Origin: a bacterium
GTDB taxonomy: Bacteria > Bacillota_I > Bacilli_A > Izemoplasmatales > UBA1188
Direction of reading: 5' to 3'
Assembly (NCBI GenBank): GCA_017960565.1
Contig: JAGCYY010000002.1
Location: forward strand, 1-36,843
DNA: 36,843 bases
The notes under the pieces are model-generated. The model was not told the origin of the DNA. It saw only the letters and a program-made list of their open reading frames with translations, and ran no database searches. A program made the position numbers and the translations under genes. Positions 17,234 through 25,654 of this stretch are shown here, one piece after another; position 1 is the first letter of the stretch; each line of letters starts with the position of its first letter.

Positions 17234-18247
17234 TTATTTTGTAGTACCTCTTTTTATAATTCCGTGTTTTAAAAGGATGCGACCTTTGTGGTTTGGTTTT
17301 TCATCTTCCATTTCACTAGTGAGAACTTTCATAGCTTTGGCACCAATTTCTGAGACTGGAATATCGACAGATGAAAGTTCAGGGTTAGTTAAAAGACTAT
17401 ATCTTGTGTTTTGAAAACCAAATATCGAAACATCATCTGGGATTTTCTTACCATTATTTATCATTATGTTCATGCATGATATTGCGATAGAATCTCTAAC
17501 ACCGATGATGCCATCTACATCGTTTGTGTTTAAGAAAGCAGTGATATCATCATAGTTGGAATTAAGATTACCTGATGTGTAACAGATTCTTGGGGTGAGA
17601 TTTGCCTCATCCATAGCTTTGATATATCCATTTTCTTTAAGAATAGAGATTGGATATCGTTTGAGAGTTGTGAGAAGCGCAATCTTTTTTCTTCCTTCTT
17701 TTATTAGTTCTTTTGTGACTTCATAGCCGGCTTGTTCATAGTCGATTTGAACTGAACAGATCGATTCATCGTTTTGAATACAAGTGTTGACTAAGACGAG
17801 TGGAATGTTATAAGTATCACGAATCTCTTTTAAGAAGTTCTCACGTTTATCGGTGATTTCATCAACCATATAAAGCACACCATCTACTCTCATAGATAGA
17901 ATATCTGAAACAAGATTTTCGGTTTTATCATCCTGTGGAGATGGAACAATTATTATTGAATATTTATATGCTTGCGCAACTGTCAAGATACCTTTAACCA
18001 TCTCAGCGACTGATCCTCTTGCGAGGTCTGAACAGATAATTGCAACCTGGGTTGATTTGTTTGTCGCTAGGGCTTTCGCAAGGGTGTTAGCTTTATAGCC
18101 AAGTTCTTTAGCTACTTTTACAACTTTTTTTCTTGTGGCAGGTTTTACAAGTTCACTAAGTTTATTATTTAAAGCACGAGAAACAGTAGCGTTTGATACT
18201 CCAGCCTTTTTTGCAACATCATAGATTGTGGGTCTTCTATCAGACAT
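17234..18247 (-). CDS. ccpA: LacI-family regulator, CcpA-like
   Basis: This 337-residue repressor has an N-terminal helix-turn-helix and hinge (TIYDVAKKAGVSNATVSRAL, then TLAKALATNKS), followed by a periplasmic-binding-protein-like effector domain. CcpA of Bacillus is matched in TIYDVA, the IDYEQA segment, the GFQNTRYSLLTNPELSSVD stretch and the closing TTK. CcpA binds HPr-Ser-P and cre sites to control carbon catabolite repression. Linkage to tyrS also occurs in Bacillus. A sugar-specific LacI regulator cannot be excluded. It has GGAGG before the ATG, a good promoter at 18277-18305 and a dyad over the -10, suggesting autoregulation. Confidence 0.82.
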   Translation of the reverse strand: MSDRRPTIYDVAKKAGVSNATVSRALNNKLSELVKPATRKKVVKVAKELGYKANTLAKALATNKSTQVAIICSDLARGSVAEMVKGILTVAQAYKYSIIIVPSPQDDKTENLVSDILSMRVDGVLYMVDEITDKRENFLKEIRDTYNIPLVLVNTCIQNDESICSVQIDYEQAGYEVTKELIKEGRKKIALLTTLKRYPISILKENGYIKAMDEANLTPRICYTSGNLNSNYDDITAFLNTNDVDGIIGVRDSIAISCMNIMINNGKKIPDDVSIFGFQNTRYSLLTNPELSSVDIPVSEIGAKAMKVLTSEMEDEKPNHKGRILLKHGIIKRGTTK

Positions 18248-18266
18248 ACAAAAATCCTCCTTCCAT

Positions 18267-18292
18267 ATGATTATTTATTTTATAATAATCAT
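18267..18292. promoter_or_regulatory. Inverted repeat over the ccpA-like -10 (candidate operator)
   Basis: ATGATTATT (18267-18275) and AATAATCAT (18284-18292) are perfect 9-bp arms around an 8-bp centre that holds most of the -10 hexamer. A protein bound here would block the promoter. The arms do not match the cre consensus, so the binding factor is unknown. Confidence 0.45.
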
Positions 18293-18305
18293 AAGAGTTT
18301 TTCAA
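18277..18305 (-). promoter_or_regulatory. Promoter of the ccpA-like gene and housekeeping cluster
   Basis: On the minus strand TTGAAA (18300-18305), a 17-bp spacer and TAAAAT (18277-18282) form a good housekeeping promoter. It is the only clear promoter seen upstream of the run of genes down to thrS. Confidence 0.7.
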
Positions 18306-18307
18306 TA

Positions 18308-18350
18308 AAAATGAAAACTTTATGAAATTTTTTCAAAAAGTTTTCATTTT
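18308..18350 (-). terminator. Long AT-rich hairpin after lysC, probable terminator
   Basis: Perfect 14-bp arms lie at 18308-18321 and 18337-18350. Inside them, after one A-A mismatch, a further 5-bp stem closes a 3-nt loop. Read on the minus strand it ends in a short T tract. It lies 29 bp after the lysC stop and just upstream of the ccpA-like promoter, so it probably ends the threonine operon. The dyad could also bind a regulator. Confidence 0.6.
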
Positions 18351-18379
18351 ATTTGCATATTTTCTTCTATTTAATGAAA

Positions 18380-19681
18380 TTATTCTTTTACTGTACCATT
18401 GTAGATTGCCTTGATAGCTTTTTCAAAATCTTTGTTTTGGACACCGATGATGATACTTATTTCGCTAGTATTTTGTGAAATTAATTTGATGTTTATTTTA
18501 TTTTCACCGAGAAGACTAAATAGTTTTGCAGAGATACCAGGCTTATATACCATATTTCTACCAACTACGGCAATTAGGGCAAGGCCATCATCGATTTTTA
18601 TGTCGATTATATCTTCATTTTCTTTGAGATCTTGTACTATATCATAGATATTTCTTTTTACTAGATTTTCTTCTACTACTATACTAAATGAGTCTATTGA
18701 AGTTGGAATCGACTCAATAGGCACATGATATTTCTTTAATACATTTAATACATAGTCGATTATTTCAAGTTTCCCTTGAGATTTACTTTTGGTGATGTTT
18801 ATAGCGAGAAAATCTTTCTTACCGGCTATGCCAGTTATGATATTGTTTGATTCAGTTTCATCTTTTGTGATGATAGTGCCAATTCCATCAGGATTAAAAG
18901 TATTTTTGATATAGAGTGGGATATTGAGATCTTGAATAGGAAGGATTGTCTCTTCGTGAATGACACTTGCGCCCATATATGATAATTCTCTAAGTTCATC
19001 ATAAGTGATTTTTGAGATCAATCTTGGATTGTCGACTATCTTAGGGGAAGCACAATAAAAACCATCAACATCGGTGAAATTTTCATATCTTGTGGCATTT
19101 ATGGCTCTAGCTAGAATTGAACCTGTGATATCTGAACCCCCTCTTGAGAAGAGTTTGATATCGCCATTTGGATAACTTCCATAAAATCCTGGCACAACAA
19201 TTTTATCGATTTTGTTGTATTTTTCGTTAATTAGTTTATATGTCTTTTCATAATTGACTTTGCCATCATAGTTGAATTCGATGATGTCCTTAGCATCGAT
19301 AAATTTAAAGCCAAGATATTCTGAAAGCATGAGAGATGTTAAATATTCCCCACGGCTTACAAGATAATCTTCACTGTTGATGTTTTTTTCGATTTCCGCA
19401 AATTCTTTTTCTAAATCTATTTTGAGATTAAGTTCTTTTTTGATGGTATAGAATCTAACCTTTATGGTATTAAAAACTTGATCATAATTGACTTTATATT
19501 TGACATGTGCTGAAAGAAGATATAATAGATCAGTGATTTTGTTGTCACTTGAGTCAATTTTACCAATAGCGCTTGATACTACTACTTTTCTATTATCATC
19601 TTTTAATACTATTTCTTTTACTTGTTTAAATCGTTCATAGCTAGATACACTAGAACCACCGAATTTTGTAACTACTATCAT
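18380..19681 (-). CDS. lysC: Aspartokinase
   Basis: This 433-residue enzyme phosphorylates aspartate, the first step toward threonine, methionine and lysine. It has the N-terminal KFGGSS (7-12), the central SRGGSDITGSILA and the FTDVDGFYCASPKIV segment, then two ACT domains (about 295-433). The tail contains ISAKLFSLLGENKINIKLIS, where amino-acid effectors bind in the family. It is the last gene of the operon and starts with a 4-base ATGA overlap with asd. With hom lacking an ACT domain, feedback control of the pathway probably rests on this protein. Confidence 0.94.
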   Translation of the reverse strand: MIVVTKFGGSSVSSYERFKQVKEIVLKDDNRKVVVSSAIGKIDSSDNKITDLLYLLSAHVKYKVNYDQVFNTIKVRFYTIKKELNLKIDLEKEFAEIEKNINSEDYLVSRGEYLTSLMLSEYLGFKFIDAKDIIEFNYDGKVNYEKTYKLINEKYNKIDKIVVPGFYGSYPNGDIKLFSRGGSDITGSILARAINATRYENFTDVDGFYCASPKIVDNPRLISKITYDELRELSYMGASVIHEETILPIQDLNIPLYIKNTFNPDGIGTIITKDETESNNIITGIAGKKDFLAINITKSKSQGKLEIIDYVLNVLKKYHVPIESIPTSIDSFSIVVEENLVKRNIYDIVQDLKENEDIIDIKIDDGLALIAVVGRNMVYKPGISAKLFSLLGENKINIKLISQNTSEISIIIGVQNKDFEKAIKAIYNGTVKE

Positions 19682-20667
19682 TCCATATCCTCCATAATTT
19701 TAAGCATTATCTCAACTGCGTTTGCTGCAGCACCTTTTCTTACATTATCCGCAACTGTATAGAAGATGATAGTGTTTTCAGTCGCAAGATCATCTCTAAA
19801 TCTTCCACAGTAGACAAGATCGGTTCCAGTTGATACTGTTGCGACAGGATAACCATGGTTCTTGATGTCATCTACTACGATAATGCCAGGCTTATTTTCT
19901 AATGTTTCTAAAGCTTTTTTATAATTTATTTCTTTTTCGAATGTAGCTACAATCGATACACCGTGTGAATAAGGTATAGGAACTCTTACACAAGTTGCGG
20001 AGATTTTTATATCATCATTATGAAGAATCTTTCTTGTTTCATTGACCATCTTCATCTCTTCTTTTGTATAATGATTATCTAAGAAGACATCGATTTCTGG
20101 GATACAAGTTTTTGAGATGTTATATGGATAGAATTTAGGATTTTCACCATTTCTTGTATCATATAGATCATTTAGACCTTTCATTCCTGAACCACTCACA
20201 GCTTGAAAAGTTGTATAATTGATTTTTGTAACTTTAAATTCTTTGTCAAGGTAATAAAGTGGTAACACTGACTGGATTGTTGAACAGTTTGGATTGGCAA
20301 TGATTTTATTCATTTTATAATCGCTAATATTTATTTCTGGAACGATTAGTGGGATATCTTTAACCATTCTAAAATTTGATGAATTGTCTATTACATATGC
20401 TCCACCAGCACTAAATTTAGGGGCATATTCATTAGACACACTCCCACCAGCACTAAATAGGGCAAAATCGACATTATCAAATTTTGCCTTCTTAAGGTCT
20501 ATAACTTTATAAGTTTTATCTAAATACTTAATCTCTTTCCCCTCACTTTTTTCTGAAGCATAAAGATAGAGATTATTCACTTCTATTTTATATTCAGCCA
20601 TGACTTTTAGAAATGTTGATCCAACAAGTCCAGTAGCTCCGACAATTGCGATATTATATTTCTTCAT
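19678..20667 (-). CDS. asd: Aspartate-semialdehyde dehydrogenase
   Basis: This 329-residue enzyme reduces aspartyl phosphate to aspartate semialdehyde with NADPH. It has the N-terminal nucleotide loop GATGLVGS (10-17), the catalytic Cys128 in NPNCSTIQ, the VSGSGMKGL segment, and RVPIPYSHG carrying the catalytic His. It overlaps hom by 14 bases and lysC by four, so translation is coupled. Confidence 0.96.
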   Translation of the reverse strand: MKKYNIAIVGATGLVGSTFLKVMAEYKIEVNNLYLYASEKSEGKEIKYLDKTYKVIDLKKAKFDNVDFALFSAGGSVSNEYAPKFSAGGAYVIDNSSNFRMVKDIPLIVPEINISDYKMNKIIANPNCSTIQSVLPLYYLDKEFKVTKINYTTFQAVSGSGMKGLNDLYDTRNGENPKFYPYNISKTCIPEIDVFLDNHYTKEEMKMVNETRKILHNDDIKISATCVRVPIPYSHGVSIVATFEKEINYKKALETLENKPGIIVVDDIKNHGYPVATVSTGTDLVYCGRFRDDLATENTIIFYTVADNVRKGAAANAVEIMLKIMEDME

Positions 20668-21757
20668 AAGTATTCATCCTCGCGTAAAATATTGGGTTTT
20701 TGATGTCAATTAAATCTATTTCTTTTGTGAAATAATAATTGCCACATTTTTCTGTATATAAATCTTTAGAAAGAGATTCGTGTGTATAGACAAAATATTT
20801 TGATTTAGGTCTATCAAGAAGATGATAGCTGCCTGATAAATTTAAATCCATCGTGCAGTTTTCATCTTTTATTTTTTCAATATCTGATATCACTGCGCTT
20901 GCGGTTGGATATTTGCCAGCACCTTTACCAGATAATTCTATTTTTCCATTAGTGCTTCCAAAGAAAGTTATTGAATTATATTCATCTTTGATAGATGCCG
21001 TTAAAGAATTTAATTTGAATAATACTGGTTCTACATTTAAATATATACCTGAATCACATTTATATGATTCAGCGATAAATTTAACTGTATAATCTTTTTC
21101 TTTTAGAAAATCTATGATTTCTTTAGAAATATTTTTGATTCCAAAATGACTGCAGTCATTGACATCTAAAAATGTGTGATAAGCGATACTTGAAAGAATT
21201 GATATTTTTCTAACCATATCAAGACCTTCAAGGTCATTTGTAGGATCAGCTTCTGCAAAACCTTTTGCTTTCGCAAGAGCGAGGGCATCGCTAAATTCCA
21301 TTCCTTCTTCAATTCTAGATAGAATAAAGTTCGTTGTGCCATTCATAATGCCATAGATATGATTGACATCATTGATTTTTACATTTTCAATGAGTGTGTT
21401 AATAATTGGTATACCACCACCGACAGATGCTTCAAATAGAAAATATACGTCATTTTCTTTTGCGAGTTTTAAGAATTCATCAAGGTGAAGACTCACAACT
21501 TCTTTGTTGGATGTCACAACATTTTTATGAGCTTTTAATGCTTCTTTTATAAATCTATATGGGAGATCTACTCCACCCATTGTTTCAACGATGGTTGTGA
21601 TAGAAGAGTCTTCTAAAATATCATCAAAAGAATCGGTGTAAGTATCACCGATGATATCTTTTTTAATTGGGAGGTCAAATACTTTTACTACTCTATCCTT
21701 AGTAATTTCTTTGACTCCACTTCCGATAACTCCATAACCTAATATTGCGATATTCAT
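20654..21757 (-). CDS. hom: Homoserine dehydrogenase without ACT domain
   Basis: This enzyme reduces aspartate semialdehyde to homoserine. The 367-residue protein has the Rossmann loop GYGVIGSG (7-14), VVTSNKEVVS, GIMNGTTNFIL and the catalytic region NDLEGLDMVRKI with the conserved Asp and Lys. Most Bacillus-type Hom proteins are about 430 residues with a C-terminal ACT domain. This one ends after the catalytic domain, so direct threonine inhibition through an ACT domain is not expected. It overlaps thrB by four bases and asd by 14. Confidence 0.94.
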   Translation of the reverse strand: MNIAILGYGVIGSGVKEITKDRVVKVFDLPIKKDIIGDTYTDSFDDILEDSSITTIVETMGGVDLPYRFIKEALKAHKNVVTSNKEVVSLHLDEFLKLAKENDVYFLFEASVGGGIPIINTLIENVKINDVNHIYGIMNGTTNFILSRIEEGMEFSDALALAKAKGFAEADPTNDLEGLDMVRKISILSSIAYHTFLDVNDCSHFGIKNISKEIIDFLKEKDYTVKFIAESYKCDSGIYLNVEPVLFKLNSLTASIKDEYNSITFFGSTNGKIELSGKGAGKYPTASAVISDIEKIKDENCTMDLNLSGSYHLLDRPKSKYFVYTHESLSKDLYTEKCGNYYFTKEIDLIDIKNPIFYARMNTYEEI

Positions 21758-22608
21758 TCTATTACCTCTAGCATCATTCCTTTATCGTCTACTGTGACAG
21801 GAATGACATTTAGTGATTTATCTATATCTTTCATAAAATCTCTCGATTTTGACATGATAATAATCGTTGAACCAGAACCACTAATATTAACTGTAATCTC
21901 ATATTTTGATTCTAATTCTTTGATTATTGGATAGTCTTTGATATAACTTCCACGATATTTTTCATGTATTGCATCCTTGCATGCGATTCTCAATATCTCC
22001 ATATCGCCTTTTTCAAGAGCATCTTTTAAAAGAAATGCTCGAGATGCATTATAGAGTGTATCTTGATATGTAAGATTCTGCGGTAGAATCGATCTAGCTA
22101 ATTCAGTTTTTAAAAAATATGGTGGTACAACAAGTGTAAATAATAAATCTGGACTAACCTTATGTTTAAAATGATAATACTTGTCATTATCTTTGATGCT
22201 TGAGACAAGTCCACCGTAATAAGCTGAAAGGATATTGTCTGGATGCCCTTCATATTTGATCATTTCTCTCACTAATGTTTCTTCATTAATGACATTTTGA
22301 AGCATAAAGTTTGCACTCACCATTCCTGCGATAATCGCAGTTGCGCTTGAACCGAGACCACGAGAGGTTGGAACATCAGCTTTCACAAGTGTTATTGATA
22401 TAGGTATTATCTTAGTAGAATATTTTTCCATAATATATCTATATGTCTCATACACTAAGTTTTTGTCAATATTTTCAAAATTATTAAAAATGAATTTATC
22501 AGATGTTTCAAATTCATAAGTGTTATATAGAGTTAGTGACATCCCAAGATAATCAAATCCAGGACCGAGGTTTGACGTAGTCGCTGGGACTGTAATTCTA
22601 AATTTCAT
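21754..22608 (-). CDS. thrB: Homoserine kinase, GHMP family
   Basis: This 284-residue GHMP kinase converts homoserine to O-phosphohomoserine. It opens with TVPATTSNLGPGFDYLG, has the ATP-binding loop PTSRGLGSSAT (80-90) and the C-terminal NISGSGSTIIIM motif. The length is slightly short for the family (about 300). It lies 17 bp after thrC and overlaps hom by four bases. Confidence 0.95.
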   Translation of the reverse strand: MKFRITVPATTSNLGPGFDYLGMSLTLYNTYEFETSDKFIFNNFENIDKNLVYETYRYIMEKYSTKIIPISITLVKADVPTSRGLGSSATAIIAGMVSANFMLQNVINEETLVREMIKYEGHPDNILSAYYGGLVSSIKDNDKYYHFKHKVSPDLLFTLVVPPYFLKTELARSILPQNLTYQDTLYNASRAFLLKDALEKGDMEILRIACKDAIHEKYRGSYIKDYPIIKELESKYEITVNISGSGSTIIIMSKSRDFMKDIDKSLNVIPVTVDDKGMMLEVIE

Positions 22609-22625
22609 AAATAGGGTTATACTCC

Positions 22626-23918
22626 TTAGATATATTTATAAACATCTTCTTCGTTCACTTCGATCTTTTTTGTCTTAGTGTTATATGCTTTAAGAAGATT
22701 TTTTGGAGCATCTTCCATACTAAATTTGATTTTGACATCACTTAATGCTTTTTCAAATTTATATGGAGATGCGGTTGAAATAATGATGGTGAATGTATTA
22801 TCTTTGTATTTGTTGTAAGCGATTTTTGCGACTGCAGTATGAGGATCTATAAGATAATTTTTATCATTAAATTCTTTTCTTATTTCATCTAATACTTCAT
22901 GATTTTCTGCATAATAAGATACAAAGTCTTTAAATAGTTCTTGGTACTCATCTATTTTCATAATACCAGTATTTTTAAAATCATCATATAAAGATTTAAC
23001 TTTTTCAGTGTCTTTATAGAAATAATAAATCAGTCTTTCAATATTTGAAGATACTAAAATATCCATTGATGGTGAATATGTTTTGATGAATTTTCTATTT
23101 CTATCATAGATACCTGTGTTGATGAAATCATATAGAACTTTATTGTCGTTTGTAGCACAAATAAATTTCTTAACTGGAAGTCCCATAGTTTTTGCGATAT
23201 ATCCAGCTAAGATATTGCCAAAATTACCAGTAGGGACAGAGATATTTATTTCATCATATAATTTTATTTTATTTTGTCTTATCAGTTCAAAATAGCCATA
23301 AAAATAATAGATTATTTGTGGAAGAAGTCTTCCAATATTGATTGAATTAGCACTCGATAGGTCTTTTATTTTCAATGAAAGTTCTTTAGCAAGCCTTTGA
23401 CAATCATCAAAATTACCATTTAATGCAAGTGCTTTATTCTTTTCTGTACTAAAATATAACATTTGTTTTTCTTGAAGTTCTGATACAAGATTATTTGGAT
23501 AGAGAACTATCACTTCTGTATCAGGGCTATTTTTAAAACCTGAAAGAGTCGCAGAACCAGTATCACCACTCGTCGCAACTATAATCTTCTTGTTTTTTAA
23601 GAAGAATGGTAAGAAAGATAATGCAACATCTTTAAAAGCGAGCGTTGGCCCATGAAAGAGTTCTAGATAAGCATAATCTTTAAATGATTTAACTTTTATA
23701 TCGAAATCTGGATATGTTTTAGAAATATAAGAATCTAGATTTGGAATATAATCTTTTAAGATTTCGATTACGAGATTATGATATGATAAATCTTTTAATG
23801 ACTCTAGATCTACTCTCTTAAAAGAATCTATGACAAAAAGACCGCCATCATTTGCGAGACCTTTTTCAATTGCTTTAAAGATGTCATATTCTTCTTTTGA
23901 CCTTGTCGAATGTACCAT
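22626..23918 (-). CDS. thrC: Threonine synthase
   Basis: This PLP enzyme of 430 residues converts O-phosphohomoserine to threonine. The cofactor lysine is Lys96 in GPTLAFKDVAL. The phosphate-binding loop reads ATSGDTGSATL and the glycine-rich region VPTGNFGNILAGY follows. The start YStR-type MVHSTRS and length match the E. coli and fungal-type ThrC. A clear AAGGAGAT site precedes the ATG. It follows the kinase gene by 15 bp. Confidence 0.96.
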   Translation of the reverse strand: MVHSTRSKEEYDIFKAIEKGLANDGGLFVIDSFKRVDLESLKDLSYHNLVIEILKDYIPNLDSYISKTYPDFDIKVKSFKDYAYLELFHGPTLAFKDVALSFLPFFLKNKKIIVATSGDTGSATLSGFKNSPDTEVIVLYPNNLVSELQEKQMLYFSTEKNKALALNGNFDDCQRLAKELSLKIKDLSSANSINIGRLLPQIIYYFYGYFELIRQNKIKLYDEINISVPTGNFGNILAGYIAKTMGLPVKKFICATNDNKVLYDFINTGIYDRNRKFIKTYSPSMDILVSSNIERLIYYFYKDTEKVKSLYDDFKNTGIMKIDEYQELFKDFVSYYAENHEVLDEIRKEFNDKNYLIDPHTAVAKIAYNKYKDNTFTIIISTASPYKFEKALSDVKIKFSMEDAPKNLLKAYNTKTKKIEVNEEDVYKYI

Positions 23919-23933
23919 ATATCTCCTTTATTT

Positions 23934-25016
23934 TTAAAGATATTTTTTGATTATGTTTTGCATTAAATCATACTTCTTTATCATATCTTTCGCAAGCGAT
24001 ATTTGTGATTTACTTCTAAAAAAGTTTTCTTTTTTAGTTTTTGTCACAAAATATTTATCTCCCTCTAGATAATCTGTAAGAAATCTAACGCCAAGTTCTA
24101 TTGTGACAGATATAGCACCTAGTGCCAGTGTTTCAAGTTCTTTTTTTGATAAGCTCGATTTAGTTTCTTCTAAAAAACCTTTTGTAAAAGCATCAAATTT
24201 TTCAATAGATATATGCAGTTCCTGGTTATAATCACTATCTGCTTCACCACTAATAGATCTTATTCCATCGCCATAATCATATTGAATGAGTCCTGGCATG
24301 ATGGTATCTAAATCTATTACTGCAAGATGTTTAGATGTCGTTAAATCAAATAACACATTATTAAATTTAGTGTCATTGTGAGTAACTCTCATTGGAATTA
24401 TGCCATCAAGAAACATCTTATAAAGACTTGTCGCATAATCTTCATATGATAAATATTCATTAATTAGTGATGAACATTCATCTTTTCTATTCATTATGTC
24501 GAATTTTGTCGCATTTTTAAGTGCTTCATATCTTTTTATAGTGTTATGAAAATCTTCGATAGTTGTATAGAGATTATCGATATTGAAATCACTTAATAAA
24601 TTTTGAAAATTGCCAAAAGCTTTACCGGCTTCATATATGATAGATAAGTCATCTGTCGAATCATATGAAACTGAATTATCGACAAAGCGATATAGTCTAT
24701 ATAACATATCATTAGATGCTTTATAATATTTTTTATCATCTAAGGTTTTCTTAAAATGAAGAACGTATTTTGATGCATCTATAGGATTTGTAAACTTCTT
24801 TCGCATAAAACTGGTCGTATTAAAGATATTTTCCATCACTATATCTGGATTTTTAAATACATATGTGTTGATACGCTGTAATATATAATATTTTGTGATG
24901 CCATCTAAAAGCACAGTCACTTTATATGTTTTATTTATGCGACCTTTATTTATTAATTCATAATTTACGATTTCACCTTCAACTTTAAAGTTGTCTAATA
25001 TTTCTCTTATTAACAT
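23934..25016 (-). CDS. NahK-like sugar kinase of the APH/choline kinase family
   Basis: This phosphotransferase of about 360 residues resembles N-acetylhexosamine 1-kinase: YILQRINTYVFKNPDIVMEN near the N-terminus, DFHNTIKRYEAL, the catalytic THNDTKFNN (about 212-220), the metal-binding VIDLDTIMPG (about 233-242), YDYGDGIRS and VRFLTDYLEGD. NahK forms sugar 1-phosphates from GlcNAc or GalNAc. The exact sugar cannot be fixed here. Two starts are possible: ATG 25041-25043, overlapping spx and placed inside a hairpin, or ATG 25014-25016. I prefer the second because NahK homologues begin close to it (LIREILDNFKVEGEI). Its presence between spx and threonine genes is unexplained. It is not the ThrB2-type homoserine kinase, as thrB is present. 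Confidence 0.78.
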   Translation of the reverse strand: MLIREILDNFKVEGEIVNYELINKGRINKTYKVTVLLDGITKYYILQRINTYVFKNPDIVMENIFNTTSFMRKKFTNPIDASKYVLHFKKTLDDKKYYKASNDMLYRLYRFVDNSVSYDSTDDLSIIYEAGKAFGNFQNLLSDFNIDNLYTTIEDFHNTIKRYEALKNATKFDIMNRKDECSSLINEYLSYEDYATSLYKMFLDGIIPMRVTHNDTKFNNVLFDLTTSKHLAVIDLDTIMPGLIQYDYGDGIRSISGEADSDYNQELHISIEKFDAFTKGFLEETKSSLSKKELETLALGAISVTIELGVRFLTDYLEGDKYFVTKTKKENFFRSKSQISLAKDMIKKYDLMQNIIKKYL

Positions 25017-25026
25017 ATTCTTTAAT

Positions 25027-25050
25027 AAAAAGGGACTATACATGTCCCTT
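25027..25050 (-). terminator. Hairpin with T tract at the spx end (terminator or attenuator)
   Basis: On the minus strand AAGGGAC (25044-25050), a 7-nt loop and GTCCCTT (25030-25036) form a 7-bp stem followed by T residues (25027-25031). The stem covers the last codons and stop of spx. No new promoter is seen before the kinase gene, so partial readthrough would have to supply the threonine operon. Confidence 0.6.
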
Positions 25051-25515
25051 AATAAATTCTCTTTTTATTTCATCAATTAATAATACAGACTGGTTATGAT
25101 AATCACAAGTATTTGGATCTTTCTCTTTACAATTATCGCAAGATGCTTTAGGAAATATACGTTTTTCTGGTGGTATGAACGCTCTTATATCATCAGAATT
25201 ATATCCTACTTCAAGAAGGTTATTTGCGACAATGATTGGTCTTTTTAAGACAGTTGGATTATTGATTATAAAATTTATGAGTTCAGATGTTTTCATCTCT
25301 TCAATATCTAGATTGTTTTCGATGAAAGGTTTAGATCTTTTGGAAATGATATCATCAAAACCATTAAGGGAGTTTTTTAACATTCTAAAAATATCTTCTT
25401 TTGTGAGTCTATCACGAAGAATGTTAATCGTCTCGTATGGAATATTTTCATCTTGGAACCATTTGATTGTCTTTCTGCAAGATTGACAAGATGGTGAAAT
25501 ATATAGATAAATCAT
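25036..25515 (-). CDS. spx: Spx-family regulator with C-terminal Cys/His extension
   Basis: Spx proteins bind the RNA polymerase alpha subunit and redirect transcription under disulfide stress. Residues 1-122 follow Spx closely: redox pair Cys10-x-x-Cys13 in SPSCQSCRK, DDIISKRSK, LKRPIIV and VGYNSDDIRAFIP. Spx normally ends near residue 131. This 159-residue protein adds Cys126, Cys129, Cys137 and His140 (CxxC-x7-CxxH), which looks like a small metal site, then about 19 residues. The ATG has AAGGAT upstream and a consensus promoter at 25542-25570. ArsC is less likely because of the CxxC pair and the RPIIV/DDIRAFIP signatures. It is the first gene of the threonine operon region. Confidence 0.87.
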   Translation of the reverse strand: MIYLYISPSCQSCRKTIKWFQDENIPYETINILRDRLTKEDIFRMLKNSLNGFDDIISKRSKPFIENNLDIEEMKTSELINFIINNPTVLKRPIIVANNLLEVGYNSDDIRAFIPPEKRIFPKASCDNCKEKDPNTCDYHNQSVLLIDEIKREFIKGHV

Positions 25516-25541
25516 CTTAAGCAGTTATCCTTTCTATATTA

Positions 25542-25570
25542 ATTATATATGACTTAGGCTTATTTTGCAA
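25542..25570 (-). promoter_or_regulatory. Promoter of spx
   Basis: On the minus strand TTGCAA (25565-25570), a 17-bp spacer and a perfect TATAAT (25542-25547) precede spx by 27 bp. It probably also feeds the downstream kinase and threonine genes. Confidence 0.75.
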
Positions 25571-25654
25571 AAAATATCAATATATTTTTTATTAGTTCTA
25601 ATATATGAAAAAATACAAATTTATAGTAAAATGTTTTTTGGGGGTTTTATATTT

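Noticed and set aside
25036-25515. Arsenate reductase (ArsC)
   Set aside because: The CxxC pair and the RPIIV and DDIRAFIP motifs are those of Spx, and no arsenic genes are nearby.
25565-25654. Longer N-terminus of PepF from the upstream end of the open frame
   Set aside because: The extra residues are hydrophobic, AT-driven and overlap the spx promoter. A ribosome site and the normal family start support 25655.
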